Positions 1 through 14,392 of a stretch of 64,000 bases of DNA are shown in pieces. The stretch spans positions 32,721 to 96,720 of the forward strand of contig NW_020170565.1 of assembly GCF_000524195.1 (NCBI RefSeq), read 5' to 3'. Numbering within the stretch: the first letter of the stretch is position 1; each line of letters starts with the position of its first letter. The notes under the pieces were generated by a model. It was not told the DNA's origin, searched no databases, and saw nothing but the letters and a program-made list of their open reading frames with translations. The position numbers were made by a program, and so were the translations under genes. This DNA is from Echinococcus granulosus (lineage: Eukaryota; Platyhelminthes; Cestoda; Cyclophyllidea; Taeniidae).

Positions 1-3000
1 CCAAATTACTATTATCCAATGAGCTTTAGACAGCGACTCTGCAATTTAGCTGAAAAGACCTCCATCCGCTCATTCTACTTGTGCCAAAATAGTCCACATT
101 TCATATTCACCAGCCATGGGGTGCTGAAGTTTGATCCTTCTGTTGTTTTGGTCTAGCAAAACTTGCACGCATTAGGAGCCACTAATAAATTGAACCATTT
201 CGATTTCAGAACCTTTTCCCGTTTCACCACATTGGAGCAAAAATATTCGTGGGAGGTGGGAATTGAGGGTGAGCGAGGTAAAGTTGATGAGGCAAAGTTA
301 AACAGTAGGAATGAGAAAGCGAAAATAAAGAAGTTTAAAGGCTGTTAATTAAAAAAGAAGACAATCCTAAATTGATGCCATGTTATTTAGTGTAGATGAA
401 TGATTCCACATCATAGATGCACTAAATTCACAATCATGCCAGTTTTTGCTATTAGCTGTCAACGTCAATTGTGGTGCGATTCTCGCATCGCCAAGAAAAC
501 AATCGAAACGTACAGCACACTGCATGACAAGAATGTTTGAGCTTGAGCTGACCGTGCTGCCATGTAAAAAAAGTAAAATACTTAAGTATTAACGGGTTAG
601 CCGAAGGGAAAACGGTTCAATTTTAGATGGCGCCAGTGTGTTACAGACAGTATTTGAATTTCAATGGTGGTGATAAAGACAAGGAAACTTGCACAACAAG
701 ATATTTTTAAGACCGTCATGCTAAATTCCAAGCGCGCAAAATTGACGGATGGCTCTGCTTTCTGTTGATTTTAACTTTATGGGCTGCAGTTGTTAGATGT
801 GAGATCGGTAATTTCTAATCTTTTTGACAAACTGCCTAGTGGTGGAAAGTTGCTGTCGCAGTAGTGAATAACAAGAATTAAACTTGTGCATTTATCAAAT
901 AGTAGTGTAAACCTAGGTCTATTCACTAATGCAAGTTAATTTTGCATGGGCTTAGCATTTTACGAGATCACAAAATATAGCGAAATACTTCAATGGCTTC
1001 TGAGGTGATTTTCAAAATTTGCTTACACCCACATTCTTCGATGGGAATAAACTTTACCTTTAAGGTGCCCATAAGTCACCATTCGCAGAATACGAGTGAT
1101 GATTTGTGCGAATGCTGGAAGCATGATATTTGTCCCCTTCCTAATTCTCTGTCCAACAGGATTGCCGTTTAGCTGTCTAGTAAGATGTAACCTCTGCATT
1201 GGGTATATGGCCCAAGCCGTAACAGATATCTCGTTCAATTTGATTTGCTACATATTCATACATTTTTTAATTAGTCTTGTAGATTGAAAGGAGAGACAAA
1301 GGTACAAAGAAGTATGGACCCGTTTTGTCAGGGTGAAGCCTGCAGCGTGGTAGTTTTGATAGATCCACCCGACGCTTAGTTACGACAAAACAATAAATGT
1401 CTTTAGCTGGTTGTCTATCAAATGCTACCTTACCGTGGTAAACCTCCGAAGAGGAAAGATAAAATGTCAAGAACTTATAAATTGTCCTTAATTTTTGAAG
1501 AACTTATTGTTCTCCGTCCAGAAGCTGACGGAATCCTTGCATGAGCAAATAAGTGTATTACTTAATTTTTCTCAACCTTTTTCCCATTTTACTTGATTTG
1601 TATCAAATTTGGTAAATTTTTCATTTTAATAAGATTTCTTACATCATTTAACTACTTGTTATTTAATTGTTGGCCCCTGTACTCATTTAAGTAAATAGCA
1701 TCAATACGAAACCTTGACTGTCATTATTAAGCAGCTATTCCATCTAAGCCATATTTTCTGTTGCCAAGTCTTTAATCCCGTATTTTTCTTTTAGCAGTAC
1801 CAAGTAGTTACATACCCACCTAAAAACCCATTTCTGTCTCTACATTTCCGATCGTTGTTTCTCTAATGTTTCTTTAACCAATAACCTCCACATGTCCACC
1901 CTCATTGTTATTCGAATTGGGGGAATCAAAGCGGCTTTCACAGGAATTAAATTGTCACTTTTGCATGGTAGCAATACACTCAAGTCTATGAAGTGCAAAA
2001 ATGATGTTTTATTTATAGTAATGCACACGACTGCAGACAGACTGGATTGGAATAACTGGCACTGTGAAATGGCGTAAAATAAAACAATGGCGCCTATACT
2101 TCAAAGTCTCATTCTCATAGCGAATTTACGCACACATTAGATGTATTGTCCTTTCGTAAACACTTCCAAACTTCATCATTTTCCCCTCGTTTTTCAGCCT
2201 TTTTGGCTTATAAGCCATTGAGTGCTCTTATTGGGATCAAAAATGTGTGCTTTCAAATCTTATCAGATGAGACGAAAAAGGTAAATTGCGTAGGAATTAG
2301 AGAGTTTCGTGGATTTTGTATGCTATTTAACTCAATAAATAAGTATAATTAGCCAAACATTAACCAGGGTTCTTTGATGCAACAGGTAGTGTTCATGCAT
2401 CACTACTAATCGTTCTTACAGAGTTGTCGAATTTAGCATTCAACCCACTTCTCTTAGACAAACCCACTAACATTCAGTTGCTCTAGCATCTTCTTATTGA
2501 AAGAATGTTCTAAGTTTGCAATATGTGCTAGCGGTACTGGATAATTTTTAACTGGTCATCCTGCAATCGCAAATTGATGGCTTCGGTCGCCCACAGGCAG
2601 CTGTCCTGAGGACCGAGTTATTTAAATTGAAACCTTCACTAAACAATTGCAAATTTGTTCCTGTTACCTATTCTTTTAAATTGGTGAAAGCAAATTATAC
2701 GCTGCATCATAATACGTGATTACGCCTTGATAATATTAAAAATAATTTCTGTTGGTCAAACATTAGAAAATGAATTAAAGTTAGGTGTACATATACTGGC
2801 ACTATAGCATTTTGACTGGATCGACTGCATTTTTTGCGCGTACGTAGGAAAAGTTGCTTCCTAATTGATTCCTTTGTATTAGAATCCCTACAAATGCTAT
2901 CTTTCCGAGGTATATTATTACACATATTAAGACATGCCGAACGTAAAAGCTGTTGTGAATTAAGGAACCGTGTAATATGAATCGCACTTGAGCATTTACA

Positions 3001-6000
3001 AATATGACCCACCTAGGGGTTTTAGATACTTTACAAACAAATCTCCACACATATTCTAAAAAACTGCACGAAATGCTTAAGAAGGTGAGCTAAAGCCCGC
3101 ACATGCAAGGTTGATCCAATTATGAAGGAAAGGACGTCCATCTTTTATTGCATCTATGCTTATGTATGGGGCATATAGAGAGATGCTTGACCCCGGAGAC
3201 AAATAACACAGCACCATAACAAAGGAAACTGAAGAGGAAGAAATAAGTTTATAAGTAGTAAATATTGTTTCTCATAAGGTCGATGTTTTAAACAGATAAA
3301 ATGACTGGTGAACATTTGGTATTAGATTTTAAATATGTTCACTCACCAAGCCGCAAAAATAATGGTCGCCTTATCAAATAAATGGCGTCAAGTTTCGCCA
3401 TTGGGACTCCCAACTTGTTGAGACTCAGGTAAATTCATTTCTATACGGCAACTGCTACATTTCACATAACAGTAGTTCTGCATAAATAGGTCACCATTTT
3501 TAATGAACAAGTGCAAACTAGACTAAAGAAAAGCATTAACCGCTTACGATAATTTTAAACAGCAAGGCATTTTGCCACATTTTGTATAAAAAATTATGCT
3601 AAGCATCTGTAAACTAGGGGACGTGGAAAAGATACATTAGCTTTCACATTAAATTAAGCTTGAAAGATGGGAAAATGCCTACGAGGGTGGCTTGAACGCA
3701 TGTGCACTTACTGTGTATCCCGAGTTTCGTAAAGCCGTCCCTTCAGGGAAGGTGTGGTTCTGAGTCTTTCATTTTCTGATCTGCAGCATGTAGCAAAAAT
3801 AAGCATTTGGTTGATGTTTGCTTGAGAATGAGAAATTATTGAGCATAAAGGGGACAAGTTTGATGTAGTCAACTTGAAACGTCTGCAAACTTACAAATTG
3901 TGTCTCCAGTAAAGTGATTGGGAGGAAATTCAAGCGTTGTAGTCTGTGTCTACATTCAGGAATTGAAAGCAGAACAATAGTAATTTGAAGTCACTTTCCG
4001 AAATTCCTTCAATCTTTTATGCAATAAAACTGCATCACTAATTACTTATGCTACACATCAAACTGGACGAACCCCAAAAAGTCTATAGAAGTATTTAGGA
4101 AATATCTACGGAAATGAAGTGAGCAACAGTAGCAATAAGTTGCCATTGATTGCATCAAAGCAGCAATTTGGCTTTTCTCTTGGTCCTGTTTAATAATAAC
4201 CTCAGGTACATTTATACATGCCTTGTAAAAGCGGCCGACACTTGCCTTGACGCAAGCGCTTAATTGGTGCTGGAAATATTGTGCCGCTATCGAATGACAT
4301 GAAACATATTGAATGGAGGCATGCACTCATTCTGTCAAGGAATTAGCTAACAAGTGTAAAATTTTGAAGCAGTGCTTACACCGCACTCAGCTCTGTCCTC
4401 AGATCCAAATATGACCCATAAACAAATGCTTACCGGGTGCGTATTTTCTTTGAAAATTTAAAGTAAGTATTACTGTACCTATTCTGCTTCCTCGGTATGT
4501 TTATATCTGTTGCTACTTTGGACTAAATTGCTTTCTTCTTAACCGTAAGTTTGTCTGCTAGACTAAATTAGCCTTTTCTAAACATTACTTTGTCATATAG
4601 ACTACTACCGGACTCATTTTAGCCACAATTTTTGCCATACGTGAAGGCGACAAGATTTCAGACGTCAAGAGCACTGTCCGAGTCAAAATTAGCTTTGTGG
4701 GTCAGAAATCGATGTGGAAAATTAGTCTTTGGTTCACTCGGCGAATCTTTCATACTCGCCCTTTGCAGCATAATGTCGATGTTGATGACAATGGCATCAC
4801 CTGAATGGTAGAAAGGGGCTTCCTTTGACCACGCCTGCTTTGGCGATAGGGTCTATATGATTACCAAGTCTGTGTCAGATGTCAGTAGTTTTACATGGGC
4901 AATTATACTAATAGAGTAATAGACAATACGCGTGGTTGGCCATCAAAGAAGAGAGCAAAAACGTGGGGGAATTCGAGCATCTGCTATTGGCTAAGCAATA
5001 TGTTAATATTTTATTAGAACCTAAAAGAGGTGTCCAGCTGCAGCGATTTCTTGCCTAACTCCAAATCGGTGATCCGTTTTGAGTCACGACTCTACTACTG
5101 ATTAATTTTTATGCTATTATTCACTATGGGAATGGCATGGACATAATATTGATGTTCCTACTAGTGTTTCAACTAGCTTTTTAACGTGTTAAATGAGGAG
5201 TACATGGCTAAGTAACTGAAACTTCCACTTGGTTGGCAATGTAATTTGCATGCTGCTTGTGTTTCGCTTGCTAAATGTCCACTTTATACCATGGAAAACT
5301 CCCACCATTGACACAGCATAGTATTAATGCTCTTCGTTACATTTCCCTTGTTTTAAGTCATTTTGGTGATAGACGCTTAGCCACAAGCCCGTTGCAAAAT
5401 CGTTTTAGATTTACCGAATTCTAACCCATAGGACTTAGTATTAGTACATTTGCCATCATCACACGTCAACTAAGACTGATTTCCCAAAATCACATGGTTT
5501 CATAACTTCTCTAGTTGTTCCTCTCAGCAGAGGAACTAGTTGATACTCTACCAACCTAAAATTTGCTGATTTTGTTAAATTTACAGCAATGATACAGATT
5601 CCTTCTTCTTACCAGCTAATCCAATGATGGTGAATTGGAGGCAAAATGTCAGCTTTTCAAATGTTTGCAAAAATCTGGTTAACATGGAAATTTTAAGCGC
5701 TAACTATTGGCACTAACTTTGATTAGAAGAAGTCAAATGATGTCAACTCAGATTTGGGTGAGCATTAAATGGTAGTGCTTAGAAGCTATTCTCATTTGTC
5801 CATCAGCCGCAGAGTTTGTCTATTTAGTCATCAACGGAGAAATCCAGCGGCAGTCTTCCCAGCCCATACTAGTTACTCGACCATCATACGTGTAAATGCA
5901 TGACTGTGTACAAAACCAAAACATAGAAGGGGATGCGATTTTATTCTGTGGGAATTGAGTATATCAGCATGTTAAAGACGGATTCGCGTAAATAAAGTAG

Positions 6001-9000
6001 TTTGCAAATTTACTCTAATATTATGGAGTAGTATGTTTTACCAAATGTACAATAAAAGCAAGCGACTACGCCAGTCACAACTTATTGAAGTGCGAACAAA
6101 AGAAAGACTCGTGAGGACTTAGAAAAAGGCCTTGCAAAAATGATTAATACAATTTGTCTGAAGTATCACAGACAGTTGAAGGACTTTATTAATTCAACGA
6201 TGATATCTTCTCAGGCGATATGGCTTAACTTCTGAAAAGAAGTGCTTCAGAAACGTCCACCTCATTAGTCTATGAAACTTACTTTTTATTATAAGGTGTG
6301 GTGTAGCAATATGAACCGCAAATTCTATTACTACCGAAATCCGCAAGGAATATTGGGTCATTATCATTTGTATATTTAAAAAATACCCTGAGTAATTTTA
6401 GGAATGGTAATCTTTCTATCGTTTACCTCACCAATTTGGTTTTAGGTTACTGGAACGCTTTCTTGCCTGCGTGGTGTCTGAATGGTAGTACGGCATGCAT
6501 TACAGTTCCGGTTCCTTCCATCAAGAACTTTTCTTAGATTAGTGTGCATAGGTTCAAAGCAGAACATCCAAACTAAAATTAGTTCCGAATGCACTATTTG
6601 ACGTTAACCAACGCTAGTGAAGCTAAGGCCCTGCAGCAGATGCTCTCAGATGCTGTTTGGCTTGAGCACAAATGTCAAGAATGATACGCTTGCACCAAGT
6701 TGCGTCTCTTACCATTCATTCAAAAGCCAAAGACCACATAAACCTATGCAACCTGTGCAATTCGTAAACACCATGGAAGCAGCAAGCTTAACTAATCTTC
6801 AGGCACCAAGTGAGGGAGAAACACTAAAGCTAGCTGTAAAAATCCGCAACTATGGCAGGTCTATGTCATTTTAGACAGTAAAATGAGTGAAATTATTAAA
6901 AAACAAAGCATTTGCATAAACTTATATTTAATTGCAAGATTTCTTTAGGCATGCTTGTGTACTCTCTTTAAAGTTAAATGATTGATGTCGTCCTATAATA
7001 TGTCGACACAGTAAAGGGATTTTGGATCTAGGGGTGTATACACGAGTTTGTGGTATCATGCACGATTTCCTCACACACACAAGTTCATTTACACACATAA
7101 AGTCATTTTTAATAAATGCAGAACTAAAGTCCATAAACAACATTCTGTTAGAGCCTTTACTCACATTTGCGAATGAATGGTTTCGCCAATTTTTGGGATT
7201 GTGGTCACTAAAACCGATAGCAGTCCACCATGATAGTTAATCTAGTACACTCCGTATCCACTTCGGTGCACATTTTTTACTTTATTACAAAAAAAAACAG
7301 ATGTATGGACTTTTTGCAGATGATGCTTGGAAACTGCAGCAACTATTAACAGTGTACGGCTCATTTTCCTCTCATTCCTATTTATAAACACAAGATATCC
7401 AGATAGAAAGTCGCAGGTATACGCAAATTGCATTCATAAGTATGAGGCATGTTGTTGGGTAAATAACAATGATGTAATGCAAAAAAATACCACAGACTAT
7501 TGCAAGGAGCAGTTGGTACTCCTCCTCCAGGCCTAAATTTAGAAGGCAGTGTTGAATAATTGCAGTTAAAGCGACACAAGAACCCACAACTACAAGGATT
7601 GTTTTAAAGCGTCCCTTAATGTACACCATGTGTCCCTCAGAAGACAGTCGGATGAGGTACACACTTGGATAAACATGGCTGGTGTTCCACGTTCATAGGG
7701 GTAAGGTCGACCAAAATACAAAAGTACATGTCAAAGATATGTGGAATGTAAGGTGATGACACTGATATGGATACCAGGTCATAGAGGAAACAATGGCGTT
7801 TGCAATAGCGAACCCACTTACATCGGCTTAAGACGCAGTTTTGACCACCCTTAACGAAGTCTCCAAAGAACCATGCGTCCACTATGCATTTTGAAACATC
7901 TCAGGGTAATCAGCTTGGGAGTAAATCGGGGTGTCGCTAGGCACAATCATTGTGTCCAGACTTGTAGTCTAGCAGCCCATCTATTGCTTTTAAGAAAACT
8001 CTTCTCGATTAGGGAAGACAATTCAATTGGTGTCACGTGTCTTATCACGCAAATGCTAAAAGTGTTAGTTGAGAGGTTCCTGCTTGCAAAGGCCAGCAAA
8101 ATCTGTTGTTAATGTTGTAAAATTATGCATGAATTTTATAATCTCAATGTTCTAAAAGCCAAACTCGACAGGATTTAAATGCAACAATGCAAACAGACTT
8201 CATCATGCAGAGTTGAACGCAAGCCAACAGCATTGTTAACTAAGAAATTCAACTTCTTATGCAAAAGCATGCCGAGTTAGACCGCCAAATATTCAGCAGT
8301 GGGCAATGAAAAAAAGGAATTACTAATTCGACTACCTATAGAAAGAAGTAATGGGCGAAACTACATTTACTCTTTTGTATAGATGACCCATTTCCGCACC
8401 CATTGGGTAGTTGCTAGCAAGCCTATTTGGAATAGATTTTGAAACTGCACAACATTACTAATAAATGAAAAACGCTTTCAAGTTCTGCAGTTTAATTTGC
8501 CTACCATGCCGTTGAGTGGGAATGAATGCTGTACCCTATACACATTCGTCTAATTTTGATAACTTGTTAAGGTCGTTTATGCTTTTCCTCGATAGAATAT
8601 GGACGAACAGTTTTGAAAGAGGCTTTAACCAAAATCCAAGGAAGGAGGTGCAATATCCAGGTCAACTTTCTTAGTTGCTTACCTATTAATTTCCTACAAG
8701 AGAATGAAATCAAATTGCCACTGCAAATGATCAGGATTTGATAAAGATTTGGACATAAGACACAACCATGTGCATGTTTCCAAACTCGGGCACCTTTAAG
8801 GTTTGCTGCACCTAGACTCCGCATGGTAGCAACTTTAACCCATTAAAGGGACGGAGATTGACAGATGATTGTGTAAATGTGCTTGATTGCGAGTGATTAT
8901 TTTGCCTCTTATGGTCAATAACTTGGTAGACAGCATATGATTGTTTGACCAATGAGAACTCTCAACAAATGACGTAGGTGTCAAGATGCATTTCAGCGCC

Positions 9001-9978
9001 CTAAGTCAATACCATAGCTGCAGTAAATCATGCAAAACTAAATATTTTGTCATAACCACGAGTTCTTAAGATCAGTTTGGCCCTCCACAATTAGTTTTTT
9101 ACATCAAATCGATCGTGTCAAAGTACAGAGAAGTCTAGATCATGGTGTTTGTGAAAGTTAAATGTTTTTTCTCGAAGGAGAAACCCCACACAAACATGCC
9201 ATGATTGTTGAGCAATTCTATTTTGGTTGAGGTTTAGTCAACCAAAAGATATCGATACGAGACAGCCAAATATGGTCGCACTGCTTTATATCATTATAAA
9301 GAGGCGCGACTGGAAGAGCCTTCTTGTAAGGTTTGGGATTGGCCTAAGACGAGAAACAGGGTTGATAGGACTTTCTCCTGCATGAGATACTATGTTAGTA
9401 GAGGACCTAGTCTGGCTCCATCAAGGTGTCAGGTGTAATTTTCTTGGCCTTCGACAAGTGAACGAAACAGTTTGCAGGAATGCAACCGACCTATTATTTG
9501 TCTGTAAGGCAGAAAAATCGGGTCTCATCCATTATGCTAGACTGGACCGGCAAGAGCCGACCCGTATCGCCGGTACTGTAATGACAAATGCATGGACTAT
9601 TTGGCCGCCTCATACTATATAGACCAAAAGAAGATTCAGAGTCACCACTTGCTCAATGACTTTCTGAATTTGCATAGATTTATTGCCTTTGCAATCGGCA
9701 ATCCTCCCTTGAATAATAAATTCCAAGTCGTCTAATTGCCTTCTCATCTGTAATTACAACAAAACAATCTGCTGTTGGTATATTGGGAAGCAGCCTGTTT
9801 ACGGTGAATTCTAGGGAAACAGTGACGAATGAAATGAGCGATATCGGAAGCTGCTGATGTTGGCTTCAGCGATGTTTGCGAACCCTCTTAGTGCTGCCAC
9901 CAAAGTCACATGGACAAGTATTGAACAGGTATACGGACTGAGTGAGTATTTTTAAGGAGTGCCAAATTACGGATTTAC
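1..9978. other. Gene-poor stretch, nothing recognised
   Basis: About 10 kb of AT-rich sequence. Open frames here reach only about 60-95 codons, which is expected by chance at this base composition. I see no recognisable protein motif, tRNA or long repeat. A minus-strand frame at 7378-7662 is hydrophobic, but the neighbouring minus-strand frame at 7637-7882 is out of register with it and no splice pair joins them, so it is not called. It could be intergenic DNA or a long intron. Confidence 0.5.
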
Positions 9979-12040
9979 CAGTGCTAACACATTTGACAAG
10001 AGGATGTACTTCTCTGTGTTAAAATCCGTTAAGGCTTGGTGTGCCACTTTTATTGCATCTTGTGCATTTGGCATTTCCCAAAAATTCCAAAGAATTTCTT
10101 CAAACTGCATCTTTAATGCATTTATGCCTTATCCAGGAAAACAATCGGCAAGTGGCCTCAGGAATAATGCAATCTATAACGAAAAGGTGCCTTTTCGTTG
10201 TCAAGCGATGAAAGCAACTGTAGTAGAGATCGCGGGATGTTTTGCACCTTTTCTATGTCACCACTCAAATTTCTCAGATTCATTTAAATGGTCAGAGCAT
10301 TGACCTCCAACTTCAAAATGGCTGTTTTGAAAATTCTGGATAAAGCCGTCTCGATAGCTGCCACAGTTATGTTCATCTCTTCAAAAATTGGGAAGGACTG
10401 TAGTGTGACTTGCTCCTGTCTACCCAACAAACGAGTTCAAACTGTTCAGAGGTCATCAGCAGCCTTGTTTAGATCGGTGAGTTTCGTTAGCTTGCTGGAT
10501 GCCACATATTCAGGCAAGGGTAGAGAAAAAGAAGCAAAAGAATAGCAATGTATACTCATGCACCTCATTAGGGGATTTTTAATCTTAGATCAGTTATAAA
10601 AACTGTAAGAGGGATATTTTCGATAAGTGCAGAGTAAAAAACGCTTAAATGACAGTAAGGAAAAGTAGAAAAGCAGAAAAGTTTCATTACTGAGTTAATC
10701 AGATACTTGCATCTGCGTCACCGACAATGTTTGCTGGTTTTCACATTCGTGTCCCAGAATGCACTTCAAGGTAAGACATTTCCAGAGACGTCCCTTTATT
10801 TTGTGCTTGTTGCATAATCCACAACGGAGTATGTAAAAAGGAGGGTGAGGTAGAAGAGTGAGAAAGAGGGAGGAGAGGAGTGAGAGCAATGGGTGTAGCA
10901 ACGAGGTGAATGCACAATACTTGCTTTTGCCTCCACCACTACTTGCTGCGGTCCCTTCCGACGGCGAGTAGACATGGTAATGACCATCGCTTTGTTAACG
11001 GCTGTACGCAGTTCCAGTATCACAATCACTAGGGCGCCCTTGAGCTCCGAGGAACTCGACCCTTTCAGTTGCTGCGAAAGCAAATTCATGTTCTTCTCTG
11101 CATATATTATTGTCTGCTTCCAGATCTCTCCCTCGTTCTCCATATGCTGGTTCTGCTCTTACTGCTGTTCCTTCTCACTTTTCGTGCTTACTTCAAAACT
11201 GAGATCAGTGCCTGTTCAATCCATCACTTCATCGCACCGTCCTTCGATCGCCTTCTGCACCTTGATGGCATGTATCACCTATGTGGACTTATCCACAATT
11301 GGTTCTCAGACACTTGAGTTGGTGACTTAAAATTACATTGTTTTACTTTAAGATGTGATTAGTTCCCCCCTTAAGGTAAACAGCGTTTTCGAAGCTGTCA
11401 TGCTTACAGGTTACACAGATGAGGTAATGGCATGCAAACCACAGCTGTCCTGCAGGCGGCTGCTCAGAAGATGCATGAGCTATAGCAACCATCGCGACTA
11501 AGAGGCGAGATGCGTTTCAAATTTTGTAGAATGTGATTAAACATCAGTTACCTCAAGGATTTAACACGACAGGTCAGATACACGTTTACGTAGTCTTCAT
11601 AAAGGTCAAGAATTATGTTATATGCATGTCCTAGATGGATAGATTTGAGAAAATAACTTACACAGCTATCGATGCCGATTCGTTTGCAAAGGCACACAAG
11701 GTATACATAGGTAATGACAAACTTATATGCAACAAATTGCAGTCATTTTCCAACATCTCAACTGGCTTTCCAAGTCATCAGTATAGCATCAGCACCTAAG
11801 ACAGTTAGAGATCTGGTGTCACTGGTTTTGCAATCAATCACATCTCTGATGGTATGAGTGTCTAATGGCTATGTCTAGGTGGGGCAACAACTAGTAGTGT
11901 TGTTTAGAAGCAATCACTAGCAATACAAGGAAACCTCCCCCTATGCACATTGGAATGGCAAACTGTGGTTTTGCAGCTTTTGTCGTTACTGACACTAATT
12001 CATTCATTTATAGGAAAGGTAGGGATAGCGCAACATGACC

Positions 12041-12310
12041 ACAGATGCGTCCTGGTCGCAAGTCGACATGATGCCGTGGACTAGGGTTGACGTGAATCGG
12101 GCATGGTCTGCTGGACATTATTCAGACACTAGCCGTCCGTAGATGCGTCGTCCGAGATGGCTACACATTTGCATACACCATCCCAAAGCGCAGAGGGCGG
12201 CTTCCCCCGCTCCGAATAAACCCTCTTTTGTGCAACGGGTAATTTTCTCCTAGACTTGGCTAGTAGCGACATCACACATCCCAGCGTGTCGAAGAGAATA
12301 CAAAAATCAG
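12041..12310 (+). repeat. Interspersed repeat, copy 1
   Basis: This GC-richer block is similar, with many differences, to the reverse complement of 26250-26525. Shared landmarks in the same order are CCTGGTC, AAGTCGAC or CAGTCGAC, the 17-base block CAGACACTAGCCGTCCG, and GCTRGTAGCRACA. The order and spacing hold over about 250 bp, so this is a dispersed repeat family rather than chance. I see no open frame, terminal repeat or target duplication, so it could be a SINE, an LTR remnant or a piece of a larger element. Confidence 0.5.
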
Positions 12311-12879
12311 ACGAATTTAGTGCAAATCAAAGTAGGACATCGATGAAATAAACAATTGTGTAAACATTCGTGCATCAGAGTAAACTGTCTGATGGTGAAC
12401 CTGGCTTGTAGGCGTGTTTGCATCATAATTCATACAATCTGTGACTATGGCAATATACTCATTTTTAAAATGTGCAAGAAAATTAAGGCTTTATTGTTTC
12501 TCGTTAAAGCTAGGTTCAATAATGTTGGTTAAGGATAAAATTAATCAGCGAAATTGACAATAGCCTGCGTTGGATGGGCGCTGACGCGATAATGATGACG
12601 AAATAGCAGTTAGTCAAGAGAAGGTGAGAAAAGCATAACTAAACAATGAATTGCGTGTGTCAAAATATTATACAAAGGGCATCAAGGTGTGTCACATTTT
12701 ATGCCACAAAGTATGGAATGATTCCATACCACACCGATGTTCCATCGTGCTCCTTGCGAACTTTAGGCAAAGGTGGGTCCCCGTTAAGGTATGCCAACTC
12801 CGCTAGGAGCCCGAATGATGGAATGACAATATGCCAAGAATTTCACAACCTTGCGACTCAACGCGTCACTGAGTGCGGA

Positions 12880-14218
12880 TTGGTTTGCCGTGACCTTGAA
12901 ATCGCATTGCTGCACCATTCATTAAATACGTGGCTGGTTTGCTTTGCAGCCATATTTTGCCGACTAACATGAGCTCCGTAAGACTTTTCGCTTCAGTCAT
13001 TTTGCATTTTAATGATGAAATATCAACTGGTCTTATTTTACCTTCCGGTGTGAGCAATTTGTTTCATTTGTTTCCTTAATTTCCTCTGCGTTTCTTCAAT
13101 ACAAGTCCATTAAATCTGCATTGAACTCACACAATTCGCAATCGAATTATTACACAAGCATTCTTAAAGGCCAAAAATTTCATATTTTCCTTTCTTTGCA
13201 CTGGGAATTTAGCTTTGTTCTTCGAAACACATGCCTATGATGAATTTGTCGAACTATTTTCAGTCTATTTCGACGCCACTCGATCCATGGTACTCAGTGC
13301 CAACATGCCACGTCATTTGTTCTTCTAATTCTTGGTACAGGCTTATTCAGACGAATAGGATATGCTTCTGACCATGTGTTTATAACAAAGATACATTCCT
13401 TATTTGTTTCACCGCACTAAACTGGGTAAGCGCGTATAGCATTAAAGCATCGCTGACCCCGTCTAAATAAACATTTGTCATCCTGTTGCGATAGGCGCAA
13501 TCGAAGTAGTTTTAACTTTACCGACTATAGACAGTTGAATGGTGTACAGTGGCTGGTTACTTGCGGATCGTGTGAACACATTTAACAAAAGCGTGGTAGT
13601 TAGCCAGCTACTCTACTTGTGATTGTGTTATTACTCCTACCAACCAGAAGCGTGAATCGCCAACAGACAGGGTGAAGATGAAGGTTAACCATAGAAGGGA
13701 CGCTTAAGCCGTTATAACAGGCACTTGATGATGTAGCCTAATGCGCGGATATGTGGCTTTTTCTCTATAAAAATAAATTCCACCAACCCACAGGAACAAG
13801 CTGTTAATTTATCTGCAGAATTGGTGTCCCTTGACAAAGGCCTTTGCTGGAATAATTTTGGTGCATTCCGCAAATTTTATGCCGATAAAATACATGTCAC
13901 GAAAATGGATTACTCATTCAAATAATTCACATTCGACTCACTTTTCAAATTATGCTGTTCGGACACCCGAAGACAGTTTGGGCCTAAACTAATCATTGTG
14001 CAGCATTCCGTTTAGAGGTCCATCTTCCCCTACATTATTGGGGTTTGTTATCATGCTCCACAATTGCAGTTATATTAGTGTCGCCTTTTGTGGTAGCATT
14101 ACAGAGGAGATACTAACAAACCCTAATTGGTTCACGAAATGTAGTGTAGGGCCTGGTGCATCCTAGGTCTAATTCAAATGTCTCGTTTCTTTGACCCGAC
14201 ATGCCTCTCCGCCTCCAG
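12880..14218 (+). repeat. Non-coding part of E2 segmental duplication, copy A
   Basis: Sequence upstream of the first E2 exon matches, with divergence and in the same order, the region 21290-22550. Landmarks are the 19-base block GTGACCTTGAAATCGCATTG at about 12890 and 21303, GCATTRAAGCATCGC at about 13440 and 21872, CTNCCAACCAGAA at about 13635 and 22100, and GGGCCTNNN followed by CCAG just before the exon. Part of it also matches the inverted copy near 24.85 kb. It is probably intron or promoter DNA of the E2 gene carried along with the exons. Confidence 0.6.
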
Positions 14219-14392
14219 ATGACATGTCCAACAACTCAGCGCACGTTTATGAAGGACGTGCAGCAGCTGTACAGGACAATCGACGACTCCACTGGTGGTC
14301 AGGCATCCATCATCGCGGTCGATGAGATGACGGTCAAAGTTTCTCTGCGTCCCAAATCCGGCTACAACGCACATGCAGAATTCCTGCTTACT
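14219..14392 (+). CDS. E2 gene, exon 1 of recognised series (UBC helix 1 and first strands)
   Basis: 174 nt, phase 0 to 0. It follows a pyrimidine-rich acceptor ending CTCCGCCTCCAG and ends at donor CT|GTGAGT. It encodes 58 residues, including MTCPTTQRTFMKDVQQLYRT and the strand VDEMTVKVSL, which matches the start of a UBC domain. The same acceptor tract is conserved in the two decayed copies at 22.55 kb and 24.38 kb, which favours splicing here over use of ATG 14201. Confidence 0.85.

Noticed and set aside
7378..7882. Hydrophobic minus-strand frames resembling membrane segments
   Set aside because: The two frames are in different registers with no splice pair of matching phase, and no family signature was found.
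14201..14218. ATG 14201 as the start of the E2 protein
   Set aside because: The pyrimidine tract and AG at 14218 are conserved in both pseudogene copies while this ATG is not, so splicing is more likely. It is kept only as an alternative.
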